Shown here: positions 51,801 to 60,559 of the stretch, piece after piece
Layout of the letters: each line of letters starts with the position of its first letter
Numbering within the stretch: position 1 is the first letter of the stretch
The notes under the pieces: generated by a model
Databases searched by the model: none
Seen by the model: only the letters and a program-made list of their open reading frames with translations
Told to the model about the DNA's origin: nothing
Program-made: the position numbers and the translations under genes
From: Xenophilus sp. L33
Lineage (GTDB): Bacteria > Pseudomonadota > Gammaproteobacteria > Burkholderiales > Burkholderiaceae_C
DNA: 62,525 nt
Assembly: GCF_009765735.1 (NCBI RefSeq)
Contig: NZ_LMUW01000198.1
Coordinates: 32,164-94,688, forward strand
Reading direction: 5' to 3'

Positions 51801-51986
51801 TCTAGATAGACCGGCTACGCGACCAACGGTCGCGTGATCGGATCCTTCCCCCTTGAGAAATAGCTGAGGCCCAGCGAGATTTCTCTGCCTTGTGCAAGGC
51901 ATGTCGAAGCACGCGCGTTCTGGAGATAGCGTGGCCGCCGCGAAGGCGTTTGGCTCTTCGTACATCGCTTCTCAGCGGAGGTATCC

Positions 51987-52469
51987 ATGGCACAAGACAT
52001 CTTCTTGAAACCCACCGGCATCGACGGCGAGTCGCAAGACGCGAAACACAAGGGGGAGATCGAGCTCACGAATTGGGGTTGGTCGATCCACCAAAATTCG
52101 TCCATGCAGTCCGGGAGTGGCGGTGGCTCGGGAAAGGCGACCGTCAGTGACTTGACTTTCGACCATCGTATCGACCGAGCCACCCCCAACCTCCTCAAGC
52201 ACTGCCTTGTCGGCAAGCACATCGACACTGCAACGCTGGTCGTCCGGAAGGCTGGCGGAAATCCCCTCGAGTACTTCAAGCTGACGATGAGCAATGTGAT
52301 CGTGACTGGCGTCGCACCAGTCATCAAGGACACAATGCCCACCGGCATGGAAAGCGTCAGCCTTTCGTTTGCGCGCGTCAAGCAGGAATACGTCGTTCAG
52401 AATTCGCAAGGCGGCACAGCCGGCACCGTGGCCGCAAGCTTCGACATTCAACAGAATCGCGAGGCATAG
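51987..52469 (+). CDS. hcp: Hcp, type VI secretion tube protein (orphan)
   Basis: 160-aa Hcp1-family ring protein, the building block of the T6SS inner tube and carrier of small effectors. MAQDIFLKPTGIDGESQD, then GEIELTNWGWSIHQN, LTFDHRIDRATPNLLKHC, FKLTMSNVIVTGVAP and a late SLSFARVKQEY. Strong GGAGGT ribosome site before the ATG. No other T6SS structural gene is nearby; orphan hcp genes often travel with an effector-immunity pair, as here. Less GC-rich than surrounding core genes. Confidence 0.93.
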   Translation: MAQDIFLKPTGIDGESQDAKHKGEIELTNWGWSIHQNSSMQSGSGGGSGKATVSDLTFDHRIDRATPNLLKHCLVGKHIDTATLVVRKAGGNPLEYFKLTMSNVIVTGVAPVIKDTMPTGMESVSLSFARVKQEYVVQNSQGGTAGTVAASFDIQQNREA

Positions 52470-52471
52470 GC

Positions 52472-52783
52472 ATGTCGCTTTACATCACGAAGGGAGGCCA
52501 TGTCTACGCGGATCGGGTCGAGGTGAAGATCTTCCCGAACAAGCCGTACCCGGAAAGATATCCAGGCAACATGGACTCGATCGGCATCGAAATCGTGGGC
52601 ATGGCCATCGGACCCGATCTATCCAAGACTTACGAGAACGTGACCGATGCTCAGAATACAGCGTTGAAATGGCTCGTCAGAGAACTGGTCGACACATGGA
52701 AGATCTCGTTGACGGAAGTCTTCAGGCATCCGGTCGTGTCGAGAAAGAATCTCACGGAAGCGAGCACCGCCCAATGGCGCTGA
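52472..52783 (+). CDS. short amidase-like candidate T6SS effector
   Basis: 103-aa protein directly after hcp (2-bp gap). It corresponds to the central and C-terminal part of N-acetylmuramoyl-L-alanine amidase (amidase_2) domains: MDSIGIEIVGMA, then YENVTDAQNTALKWLVREL and FRHPVVSRKNLTEASTAQW, the last holding one zinc-type His. The usual N-terminal strand with the first zinc His is not present, so the protein is short; it may be truncated, inactive or a distinct compact enzyme. In T6SS clusters such amidases attack peptidoglycan of rival cells. Its stop overlaps the next gene by 10 bp. Confidence 0.65.
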   Translation: MSLYITKGGHVYADRVEVKIFPNKPYPERYPGNMDSIGIEIVGMAIGPDLSKTYENVTDAQNTALKWLVRELVDTWKISLTEVFRHPVVSRKNLTEASTAQWR

Positions 52784-53202
52784 GGCTGACCCCAATGGTC
52801 GCGATGCTGGCGATTTCAGCGTGGGCCGCCGCCGTTACCGCCGCGCCACGCGGTGTCGCGGCGCTCACCATCAGCGAGCGCGGGGCTTCTGCCGACCCGG
52901 AGACAGCAGAGATCTGCAAGGGTTTTCATCCTGGCGCGAATCAGGTCAAGCGCTTCTTTCAACGTGCATATCCCGTCGAGAGTTTCGTGATAACAACCGA
53001 GCGCTATTCGCCCTGCTATGCGAGCGGAACGATCCTGTTCAGCGATCGGAACCAGGGCGAATGGCGCCTCTATTCGGGCGGCACCGCAACGATTCGCTGG
53101 AATCGAGGCGGGACCGTCGACCTCCTGCACAAGCAGCGCAACGGCTGGCGCGACCCTTTCGCCGGAGCCTATGGGCTTTGCGACGACCGTAGCGAATGCT
53201 GA
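52774..53202 (+). CDS. secreted candidate immunity protein
   Basis: 142-aa protein with a signal peptide (MALRLTPMVAMLAISAWAAA, cleavage after TAAP near residue 24) and a compact mature domain with four Cys (EICKGF, YSPCYASG, YGLCDDRSEC). It overlaps the effector stop by 10 bp, and peptidoglycan amidase effectors have periplasmic immunity partners, so immunity to the preceding protein is the likely role. The family is not recognised by me. The Cys pairs may form disulfides in the periplasm. Confidence 0.7.
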   Translation: MALRLTPMVAMLAISAWAAAVTAAPRGVAALTISERGASADPETAEICKGFHPGANQVKRFFQRAYPVESFVITTERYSPCYASGTILFSDRNQGEWRLYSGGTATIRWNRGGTVDLLHKQRNGWRDPFAGAYGLCDDRSEC

Positions 53203-53304
53203 TGGAAGCAACAATGCCGAGCGACACCGAGGGCCGACGTCACGCGCGGCCTCTGAGGCGTCGGCCGAGCGTCGTTCCGTGACGAAACCGCACCCCACAC
53301 TTCC

Positions 53305-54492
53305 TCAAAGCGCCGCGCCCAGCCGCGCGATGCCTTCCTGGATCTTCTCCACGTTCGCCGTCGCGAAGCTCAGCCGCAGGGTCGCGACGTCCGGCCGCTC
53401 CGCAAAGAAGGGCGCGCCCGGCACGAAGGCCACCAGCTTCTCGATCGCCCGCTTGGCGAAGACGTTGGCGTCGGCCACCTTGCCGTTGGCGCCGGTGAGG
53501 CGGGCCCAGAAGAACAGGCCGCCGCCGGGCTGGGTGAAAGTGATCGCGTCGCCCAATTCGCGCTCGAGCGCCTCGCCCATGGCCTGCGCGCGCTGGCCGT
53601 AGACCTTGCGCACGTTGGCGAGCGTCGCGGGCATGCGGCCGCTCTTCAGATACTGGCCGGCGGTGGCCTGCGCGAAGGTGCTGGTGTGGGCGTCGCTGAA
53701 CTGCTTGCACATGGTGGCCTTGGCCAGCAGCTCGGCCGGGCCGATCATCCAGCCGATGCGCAGGCCCGGGCTCAGCACCTTGCTCAGGCTGCCGCAATGC
53801 ACCAGCAGTTCGCGGCTGCCCGGAACGTCCTTCGACAACGCCATGATCGAAGGCGGCGGCGGCTGGTCGAAGTAGAGGTCGCCATACGGGTCGTCCTCGA
53901 CCATCAGCGTCTGGTACTTGACCGCCAGCTCGAGCACCTTCTTGCGGCGCTCCAGGCTGAGCAGCGCGCCGCTCGGGTTGCCGAAGGTCGGGATCAGGTA
54001 GACGAACTTGGGCTTGTGCTCGGCGATGAGCTTTTCCAGCTCGTCGGTGCGCACGCCGTCGGCGTCGACCGGCGCGCTGATGAGCTGCGCGCCGTAGAGG
54101 CGGAAGCACTGGATGGTGGCCAGGAAGGTCGGGCCTTCGACGATCACCTTGTCGCCGGGCGAGATCAGCGTCTTGCCGAGCAGGTCGAGCGCCTGCTGGC
54201 TGCCGGTGGTGACGATCAGGCCGGTCGGGTCGACCTCGACGCCCTTGGTCTTCATGAAGGCCGAGAGCTGCGCGCGCAGCGGCTCGTAGCCTTCGGTGGC
54301 GCCGTATTGCAGGGCGCCGCCGGCTTCCTCGGCCAGGGCCTTGGCGCTGGCTTCCTTCAGGCCTTCGACGTCGAACATCGCGCTGTCCGGGAAGCCGCCC
54401 GCGAAGCTGATGATGCCGGGCGTGCCGAGCAGCTTGAAGAGTTCGCGGATGGCGGAGGTTTCGACGTTGTCGAGGCGGGTGGCGAATTGCAT
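53305..54492 (-). CDS. PLP-dependent aminotransferase, 2-aminoadipate/valine-pyruvate type
   Basis: 395-aa class I/II aminotransferase of the MocR-aminotransferase/LysN-like group: MQFATRLDNVETSAIRELFK, GIISFAGGFPDSAMFDVEG, GATEGYEPLRAQLSAFM, EDDPYGDLYFD, Schiff-base Lys in CGSLSKVLSPGLRIGWM and a C-terminal LRLSFATAN. No N-terminal DNA-binding domain, so an enzyme and not a regulator. Substrate unresolved (2-aminoadipate, aromatic or branched amino acids). Divergent from nth with 71 bp between. Confidence 0.9.
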   Translation of the reverse strand: MQFATRLDNVETSAIRELFKLLGTPGIISFAGGFPDSAMFDVEGLKEASAKALAEEAGGALQYGATEGYEPLRAQLSAFMKTKGVEVDPTGLIVTTGSQQALDLLGKTLISPGDKVIVEGPTFLATIQCFRLYGAQLISAPVDADGVRTDELEKLIAEHKPKFVYLIPTFGNPSGALLSLERRKKVLELAVKYQTLMVEDDPYGDLYFDQPPPPSIMALSKDVPGSRELLVHCGSLSKVLSPGLRIGWMIGPAELLAKATMCKQFSDAHTSTFAQATAGQYLKSGRMPATLANVRKVYGQRAQAMGEALERELGDAITFTQPGGGLFFWARLTGANGKVADANVFAKRAIEKLVAFVPGAPFFAERPDVATLRLSFATANVEKIQEGIARLGAAL

Positions 54493-54563
54493 GGGGAGCT
54501 TCCGTGGCAGTGGCGGACCGTGATTGTCGCCAATTCGGAGCCGGCCCTACACTGCCGCGCAGC

Positions 54564-55202
54564 ATGAAGAAATCCGACATCGAAGCCTTCTTCGCGACCC
54601 TGCAGGCCGCCAACCCCTCGCCCGAGACCGAGCTCGAATACACGACGCCCTTCGAGCTGCTGGCCGCGGTGCTGCTGTCGGCGCAGGCCACCGACGTTGG
54701 GGTCAACAAGGCCACCCGCATCCTGTTCCCGGTGGCCAATACGCCGCAGGCGATCCTGGACCTGGGCGTCGCGGGGCTGGAGCACTACATCAAGACCATC
54801 GGCCTCTACCGCAGCAAGGCCAAGCACCTGGTCGAGGCCTGCCGCATGCTGGTCGAGCAGCACGGCGGCGAGGTGCCGCGCACCCGCGCCGAGCTGGAGG
54901 CGCTGCCCGGCGTCGGCCGCAAGACCGCCAACGTGGTGCTGAACGTCGCCTTCGGCGAGCCGACCATGGCGGTCGACACCCACATCTTCCGGGTCTCCAA
55001 CCGCACCGGCCTGGCGCCCGGCAAGACGCCGCTGGACGTCGAGCTGAAGCTGGAGAAGCGGGTGCCGCCGGCCTACCGGCTGCACGCGCACCACTGGCTG
55101 ATCCTGCACGGCCGCTACGTCTGCGTGGCGCGCAAACCCAAATGCTGGGAATGCGCGGTCGCGGCGTTCTGCGACTACAAGCCCAAGACGCCGGCGCCCT
55201 GA
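54564..55202 (+). CDS. nth: endonuclease III
   Basis: 212-aa base-excision glycosylase/AP lyase for oxidised pyrimidines. Helix-hairpin-helix with catalytic Lys in LPGVGRKTANVVL, catalytic Asp in AVDTHIFRVSNR, and four Cys of the 4Fe-4S cluster in CVARKPKCWECAVAAFC. Normal length. Start at 54564 (MKKSDIEAFF); the frame is open to 54504. Confidence 0.95.
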   Translation: MKKSDIEAFFATLQAANPSPETELEYTTPFELLAAVLLSAQATDVGVNKATRILFPVANTPQAILDLGVAGLEHYIKTIGLYRSKAKHLVEACRMLVEQHGGEVPRTRAELEALPGVGRKTANVVLNVAFGEPTMAVDTHIFRVSNRTGLAPGKTPLDVELKLEKRVPPAYRLHAHHWLILHGRYVCVARKPKCWECAVAAFCDYKPKTPAP

Positions 55203-55221
55203 CCGCAAGCGCGCCGCCGCG

Positions 55222-55770
55222 TCAGATGTCGACCGTGACCAGCTCGCCGAAGGCGATCGGCCGGCTCGGCCACTCGTCGCTGCGCTCGACCGAGCGCCGG
55301 CCCGTGCGCAGCACCTCGACCGCCCGGATGACGCCGGCATGCGTCACCCAGAGTGCGTCGCGGCCAGCAGCGCGCCAGTCGTCGAAGGCCTCGCCGACCC
55401 GCTGCATGAAAAGCCGCGTGCTTTCGCCGCTGCCGCCGGCCGGGCGGTCGGAGAAGGAAGCCATCCAGGCGTCGAATTCGCTGCGTGCGATGCCGGACCA
55501 GGGGCGGCCTTCCCAGTCGCCGAAATCCATCTCGGCGATGCGCGGCTCGGGCGTCGGCTGCAGGTCGGGCCGGAGCGCCGCCAGCGCCAGCGCCAGGTCG
55601 TGGCAGCGCACCAGCGGCGAATGCACGACGCCGATCGAAGCCGGCAGGCCCGCGGCGACCCGCTCGGCCGCTTCGCGCGTGAGGTCCGGATGCACCGGCA
55701 CGTCGAGCCGGCCATAGCACAGGCCATCGGCCGCGAGGGTGCGCGCATGGCGCAGCAGCAGCAGCTTCAT
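55222..55770 (-). CDS. cobC: histidine phosphatase, probable alpha-ribazole phosphatase
   Basis: 182-aa phosphoglycerate-mutase-like phosphatase: LLLRHARTLAADGLCYGRLD at the N-terminus (catalytic His), IGVVHSPLVRCHDLA, IAEMDFGDWEGRPW and WVTHAGVIRAVE. Last gene of cobQ-cobT-cobS-cobC, overlapping cobS by 4 bp; position supports alpha-ribazole-5'-phosphate dephosphorylation in cobalamin synthesis. The motif reads RHA instead of RHG, which is tolerated in the family. Confidence 0.88.
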   Translation of the reverse strand: MKLLLLRHARTLAADGLCYGRLDVPVHPDLTREAAERVAAGLPASIGVVHSPLVRCHDLALALAALRPDLQPTPEPRIAEMDFGDWEGRPWSGIARSEFDAWMASFSDRPAGGSGESTRLFMQRVGEAFDDWRAAGRDALWVTHAGVIRAVEVLRTGRRSVERSDEWPSRPIAFGELVTVDI

Positions 55771-56570
55771 GCGCGCCAGGCCAGCGCCAGGTAGATCGCG
55801 ACCTCGCACAGCTGCTGGGTCGCGCCGAGGCAGTCGCCCGTGAAGCCCTGCAGGCGGCGCAGGAAGACCCGGGCCAGCAGACCGGCGACCGCGGCCGCCG
55901 CCACCAGCGCCGCGAGCCCCTGCAGCGGCCCGAAGTGCCACAGCAGCAGCGCGGCGGCCGGCAGCGACCACAGCACGCCGACCGCCAGCGCCGACCGGTC
56001 GATCGCGTCGGCCAGCGGCTTGGCCTTGCTGCCGGCGTCGTTGCCGACATAGGGCAGCGCCCGGATCAGGAACAGCGGCGCCAGCCGCGACAGCACGTGC
56101 GCGCCCAGCAGCGCGACGAGCGCGCTCCAGGCGACCGGCGCGCCCTGCCCCGCCAGCAAGGCCACCACTGCCGCCTTCAGGCCGAGCACCAGCACCAGCG
56201 CGATCGCACCGAAGGCGCCGATGCGCGAGTCCTTCATGATCTCGAGCGCGCGCGAGCGCTCGGCCGAGCCGCCCAGGCCGTCGACCACGTCGGCCAGCCC
56301 GTCCTCGTGGAAGGCGCCGGTCATCCAGGCGGTCGCCGCGGTCGACAGCAGCGCCGCGACCAGCGCGCCGATCGGGCCGTGGAAACCCAGTTGCGCAACG
56401 CCGAAGACGAGCGCCGCCACGGCGCCCACCAGCCAGCCGATGCCCGGAAAATGCGCGGCGCTGGCCCGCAGCATCGCCGGGCTGAAGCCGACCCAGCCGG
56501 CCAGCGGGCCGGTCACCGGCACCCGCGTGAAGAACTGCAGCGCCAGCAGGAAGTGGCGCACGCCGTTCAC
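55767..56570 (-). CDS. cobS: cobalamin synthase (adenosylcobinamide-GDP ribazoletransferase)
   Basis: 267-aa integral membrane enzyme joining adenosylcobinamide-GDP and alpha-ribazole(-phosphate). Conserved FFTRVPVTGPLAGW near the start, MTGAFHEDGLADVVDGLGG (metal-binding Glu/Asp), RALEIMKDSRIGAFGA, and GFTGDCLGATQQ near the end; several membrane segments. GTG start at 56570 overlaps the cobT stop (GTGA). Confidence 0.94.
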   Translation of the reverse strand: MNGVRHFLLALQFFTRVPVTGPLAGWVGFSPAMLRASAAHFPGIGWLVGAVAALVFGVAQLGFHGPIGALVAALLSTAATAWMTGAFHEDGLADVVDGLGGSAERSRALEIMKDSRIGAFGAIALVLVLGLKAAVVALLAGQGAPVAWSALVALLGAHVLSRLAPLFLIRALPYVGNDAGSKAKPLADAIDRSALAVGVLWSLPAAALLLWHFGPLQGLAALVAAAAVAGLLARVFLRRLQGFTGDCLGATQQLCEVAIYLALAWRA

Positions 56571-57622
56571 GGCGCGTCGGCCCGGGTCGACACGCCGGCC
56601 GATTCGAAGCTGGCCATCTCGCCGAGGATGCGGCAGGCCGATTCGAGCAGCGGCCAGGCCAGCGCGGCGCCGGAGCCTTCGCCGAGCCGCAGGTCCAGGC
56701 GCAGCAAGGGCTCGAGACCCAGGTGCTGCAGCAGCAGCCGGTGGCCCGGCTCGGCCGATTCGTGGGCGGCGACGCAGCGCTGCACCACCGCGGGCCGCAG
56801 CGCATGCGCCACCAGCACCGCCACGCTGGCGATGAAGCCGTCCAGCACGATCACGCGCCGCTGGGCCGCCGCCTCGAGCACCGCGCCGACCAGGGTCGCG
56901 ATCTCGAAGCCGCCGAAGGCGGCCAGCGCGGCCAGCGGCTCGCGGGCCTCGGCATGGCGCTCCAGCACCTCGCGCAGCAGGCGCCGCTTGCGGGCCAGGC
57001 CATCGGCATCGAGGCCGGTGCCGGCGCCGGTGCAGGCATCGATGTCCTGCTGCGCGAGGCGGGCCAGCAGCAGGGCCGCGGCGGACGAATTGCCGATGCC
57101 CATCTCGCCGAGCAGCAGCACGTTGCCCGGCAGCGCGCGGACGATCGCGATGCCGTTGGCGATCGCCGCCGCGCATTGCGACGCGCTCATCGCCGGTCCG
57201 GCCGAGGCGTCGGCGGTGCCCTCGCCGACCTTGCGGATCAGCAGCCCCGGGCGCGGCGCGAAGTCGTGGCGCACGCCGCAGTCCACCACCGTCAGCGCCA
57301 GCCCGTGCTGGCGCGCCAGCACGCTGACCGCGGCGCCGCCGGCCAGGAAGTTCTCGACCATCTGCCAGGTCACGTCGCTCGGATAGGCGGAGACGCCGCG
57401 CGCCGCCAGCCCGTGGTCGCCGGCGCAGACCAGCAGCTGCGGCGCCGTCATCGCCGGCGTCACGGTGCCGAGGATGCAGCCCAGCCGCAGCGCCAGTGCC
57501 TCGAGCCGGCCAAGTGCGCCAAGCGGCTTGGTCTTGCCGTCGAGACGCTGTTGCAGGCGCGCCGCCAGGGCGCTGTCGTCGATGGGCTCGATGGGCTCGA
57601 CGGAGGGAAGTTCGGTGGTCAT
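56567..57622 (-). CDS. cobT: nicotinate-nucleotide-dimethylbenzimidazole phosphoribosyltransferase
   Basis: 351-aa enzyme that makes alpha-ribazole phosphate. KTKPLGALGRLEALALRLG near the start, VCAGDHGLAARGVSAYP, LLGEMGIGNSSAAALL (active-site region) and the C-terminal catalytic Glu in LRLGEGSGAALAWPLL. Normal length. Starts 28 bp after cobQ. Confidence 0.95.
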   Translation of the reverse strand: MTTELPSVEPIEPIDDSALAARLQQRLDGKTKPLGALGRLEALALRLGCILGTVTPAMTAPQLLVCAGDHGLAARGVSAYPSDVTWQMVENFLAGGAAVSVLARQHGLALTVVDCGVRHDFAPRPGLLIRKVGEGTADASAGPAMSASQCAAAIANGIAIVRALPGNVLLLGEMGIGNSSAAALLLARLAQQDIDACTGAGTGLDADGLARKRRLLREVLERHAEAREPLAALAAFGGFEIATLVGAVLEAAAQRRVIVLDGFIASVAVLVAHALRPAVVQRCVAAHESAEPGHRLLLQHLGLEPLLRLDLRLGEGSGAALAWPLLESACRILGEMASFESAGVSTRADAP

Positions 57623-57650
57623 TCGGTTCGGTTCGGTCGTACGGAAAACA

Positions 57651-59132
57651 TCAGCGGATCAGGCCCTGCAGCACGCCCGGCGCGAAGTGCGCATCGATCG
57701 TGTCGGCCAGGCCGTCGAAGACGGTGTCGAGTGTGCGCGCGGCGACGCCGAACAGCGCCCGCAGCACCGCAGGCTCCTCGAAGAGGCCGTGCAGGTAGAG
57801 GCCCAGCACATTGCCGGCGGCGTTGCGCCAGGCCAGCCCGTCGGGCATCGCCGGCGCGGCACGGTCGCCGGCGGCGGCCATCGCGGGATGCTCGGCGGTC
57901 CGGCCGTGGTGGATCTCGTAGCCACCGAGGCGCAGGCCCGACAGCGCGGCCCACGGGCCGTCGAAGCGCTCGAAGACCGCTTTGCGCTGGCGCACGGTCT
58001 TGTCCTCGGCGAAGACGGTAACGAGCGGCAAGAGGCCGAGGCCCGGCCCGTTGCCATCGATGCCGTGCGGGTCGATCAGCGCCTCGCCCAGCATCTGCAG
58101 GCCGCCGCAGATGCCCAGCAGCGCACCGCCGCGCCGCGCATGCGCGGCGATCGCGCGGTCGAGGCCCTGGGCGCGCAGCCAGGCCAGGTCGCTGCTGGTG
58201 TGCTTCGAGCCGGGCAGGACGATCCAGTCGGCGCCATCCAGTTGCGACGGGCTGCGCACCCAGTGCAACCGCAGGCCCGGGATGTTGCGCAGCGGCTGGA
58301 ATTCGTCGAGGTTGCTGATGCGCGGGTAGGCCACGATCGCGATCGTGAGGCCGTCGGAGGGCGCTTCGTCCAGGACCGCGGCATCGCCGGCGAAGTCGAG
58401 CATCCCGTCCTCCTCCGGCAGCCCGTGCGAGCGCCACATCGGCAAGGTGGCCACGGTGGGCACGCCAGTGAGCGCCTGCAGTTCCTGCGGCGCCGGCGCC
58501 AGCAGCGCCGCGTCGCCCCGGAACTTGTTGAGCACGAAGCCTTCGAGCAGCGGCCGGTCGGCCTCGGGCAGCAGCGCCCAGGTGCCGTACAGATGCGCGA
58601 AGGCGCCGCCACGGTCGATGTCGGTCACGAGCAGGCAGCGCGCCCCCGCGTGCCGCGCCATGCGCAGGTTGACGATGTCGCTGGCCATCAGGTTGATCTC
58701 GGCCGGGGAGCCGGCGCCTTCGATCACGATCACGTCGTTCTCGGCCCGCAGGGTGTCGAAGGCTTCGACGATGCGCGGCCAGACCCGCTCGCTGCGGCCG
58801 CGCCAGGGCAGTGCCGAAAGCTCGGGGCTGACCTGGCCGAGCATGACCACCTGGCTATGGGTGTCGCGCTCGGGCTTGAGCAGCAGCGGGTTCATGCGCA
58901 CCTCGGGCAGCGCCCGCGCCGCCAGCGCCTGGAAATACTGGGCGCTGCCGATCTCGCCGCCGGCCACCACCCGCGCGTTGTTGCTCATGTTCTGTGCCTT
59001 GAAGGGCGCCACCCGCAGGCCCTGCCGCGCATACCAGCGGCACAGCGCGGTCGCCAGCCAGCTCTTGCCGGCGCCGCTGCTGGTGCCCAGCACCATCACG
59101 CATCGCGGGCCGCCTGGCTGGAGAAAGGTCAT
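57651..59132 (-). CDS. cobQ: cobyric acid synthase
   Basis: 493-aa amidotransferase that amidates adenosylcobyrinic acid a,c-diamide. N-terminal dethiobiotin-synthetase-like P-loop (VLGTSSGAGKSWLATALCRW), FKAQNMSNNARVV, VIEGAGSPAEINL; C-terminal class I glutaminase with nucleophile Cys in LLGICGGLQMLG and the late YEIHHGRTAEH. First gene of the four-gene cob operon. No cobalamin riboswitch is evident in the 127 bp upstream. Confidence 0.95.
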   Translation of the reverse strand: MTFLQPGGPRCVMVLGTSSGAGKSWLATALCRWYARQGLRVAPFKAQNMSNNARVVAGGEIGSAQYFQALAARALPEVRMNPLLLKPERDTHSQVVMLGQVSPELSALPWRGRSERVWPRIVEAFDTLRAENDVIVIEGAGSPAEINLMASDIVNLRMARHAGARCLLVTDIDRGGAFAHLYGTWALLPEADRPLLEGFVLNKFRGDAALLAPAPQELQALTGVPTVATLPMWRSHGLPEEDGMLDFAGDAAVLDEAPSDGLTIAIVAYPRISNLDEFQPLRNIPGLRLHWVRSPSQLDGADWIVLPGSKHTSSDLAWLRAQGLDRAIAAHARRGGALLGICGGLQMLGEALIDPHGIDGNGPGLGLLPLVTVFAEDKTVRQRKAVFERFDGPWAALSGLRLGGYEIHHGRTAEHPAMAAAGDRAAPAMPDGLAWRNAAGNVLGLYLHGLFEEPAVLRALFGVAARTLDTVFDGLADTIDAHFAPGVLQGLIR

Positions 59133-59259
59133 GGACCGATTCTCCTTTACGTGAACTTGATCACGTTAGCGGTCGCTCTTCAAAGGGCTCTGCAATTGCG
59201 ATTAACCTTTTCCCTCGTAGCTTCTCCGACATGCCACCTACAAGCAGAAAAACGCACGG

Positions 59260-59493
59260 ATGCCCGCTTTAAGAGATATCGCGCTCACGGTCGAGGAGCG
59301 CCAGCCCGACCAGTATTTCTGGGTGCTCCTGGAAGCCTCCAGCAGCGACGCGGCCGAAGCGATCCACTACAGCCCGATCCAGACGGCGGCCTCGGCGCAA
59401 GCGAGCTATGCCAGCGCCCTGGTGATGGGCGCGAACGCGTTGCGCAAGCTGATGGAAGCGACGACCCCGGCGGGGTCGCGGGGCGCAGGCTGA
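59260..59493 (+). CDS. hypothetical protein related to the gene at 13787
   Basis: 77-aa protein starting MPALRDIALTVEERQPDQYF, then WVLLEASSSDAAEAIHYSPI and ASALVMGANALRKLMEA. It shares the V-E-E-x-x-P-x-x-[F/Y]-x-W-V-L-x-E pattern and the C-terminal ALxxLM helix with the 81-aa protein at 13787. Divergent from cobQ, convergent with the hydrolase gene. No strong ribosome site. Function unknown. Confidence 0.65.
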   Translation: MPALRDIALTVEERQPDQYFWVLLEASSSDAAEAIHYSPIQTAASAQASYASALVMGANALRKLMEATTPAGSRGAG

Positions 59494-59510
59494 CGCTGCT
59501 GATGCCGCCT

Positions 59511-60392
59511 TCAGGCCGCCGGGCGCATGGCGGCATCCAGGAAGTCGCGGAAATGGCCGCGCACCACCGCTTCGCAGGCCGCGCAGCCGCTGCCTTCCGG
59601 TGAATAGAGCGCCTCGGGCCAGTTGGCCGCGCTCGGGAGCATGTGGCTGGTGACCGGGATGCCGGCATCGCCCAGGCGCCGAGCGAAACCCAGGGCCTCG
59701 TCCCGCATCGGATCGTCGCGGCCGACCAGCACCAGCGTCGGCGCGATCTGCGCCAGCCGCAGCGACCCGCCCGGGACCGCATACGGATGGATCGCGTCCC
59801 GCGGCCGCTTCAGGTATTCCTGCCAGCCGGCGGACCACTTGCACTGGATCGCGTCGCCGGTGGCCTGGCGCAGCGAAGCGGTGCCGGCGCACGGATCGAG
59901 CATCGGCGACAGCAGGATCTGGCCGGCCAGCGGCGGATGGGCGCGGTCGCGGGCCATCAGCGCCACCGCCGCCGCCAGGTTGCCACCGGCCTCCTCGCCG
60001 GCCAGGAACAGGCGGCTGGCCTTGCCGCCCAGCTTGACCCGCTGCTTGTGCAGCCACTCCAGCGCCGCGAAGCCGACCTCGATCGGCTCCGGGAACGGCG
60101 CCTGGGGTGCCAGCGGGTAGTCCAGCGACACCACCAGCGCGCCGGCGGCGGCCAGCAGGCGGCCGACGCTGCGGCCGTTGTCGAGGTCGCCGCAGACGAA
60201 GGTACCGCCGTGGAAATGCAGCACCAACGGCACCGACGCGCCCCGTTCGCGCCGTCCGTAGATCCTGGCCCGCACCGCCGGACGGCCGGGCAGGTCGATC
60301 TGGATGTCGTTCTCGGCGCCGGTGGCCGCCGTCGCCGCGGGCGCCGGAAGGTCCGGAAGCTCGGCAACGGGCGCGCTGGAAGGGCTGGACAT
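59511..60392 (-). CDS. HSL-type alpha/beta hydrolase with a replaced nucleophile
   Basis: 293-aa alpha/beta hydrolase of the hormone-sensitive-lipase group: oxyanion motif LHFHGGTFVCGDLDNG, nucleophile-elbow position LAGEEAGGNLAA, Asp region LVLVGRDDPMRDEA and His in VVRGHFRDFL. Where the family has GDSAGG this protein has GEEAGG, so the usual catalytic Ser is Glu. It may be inactive, use another residue, or have become a binding protein. Divergent from the LysR gene (167 bp), which may regulate it. Confidence 0.85.
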   Translation of the reverse strand: MSSPSSAPVAELPDLPAPAATAATGAENDIQIDLPGRPAVRARIYGRRERGASVPLVLHFHGGTFVCGDLDNGRSVGRLLAAAGALVVSLDYPLAPQAPFPEPIEVGFAALEWLHKQRVKLGGKASRLFLAGEEAGGNLAAAVALMARDRAHPPLAGQILLSPMLDPCAGTASLRQATGDAIQCKWSAGWQEYLKRPRDAIHPYAVPGGSLRLAQIAPTLVLVGRDDPMRDEALGFARRLGDAGIPVTSHMLPSAANWPEALYSPEGSGCAACEAVVRGHFRDFLDAAMRPAA

Positions 60393-60559
60393 GGGAGGCC
60401 TCGATCAATGGGCGATGTGACGAATATATGTCCATGTCGAAGCCCCGCGGGCGCGCCGGGCCGCCCACTCTGTTTCCGGGCGGCCCACAATCGGCGCGGT
60501 TCGCCATGTGAGAATCCCGCTCGCCGAAGCCTCCTTCGGCCTCTCCAGGAACAGCATCG

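Noticed and set aside
59133..59259. Cobalamin riboswitch upstream of cobQ
   Set aside because: No B12-box-like sequence or suitable space for the conserved riboswitch fold in the 127-bp gap.
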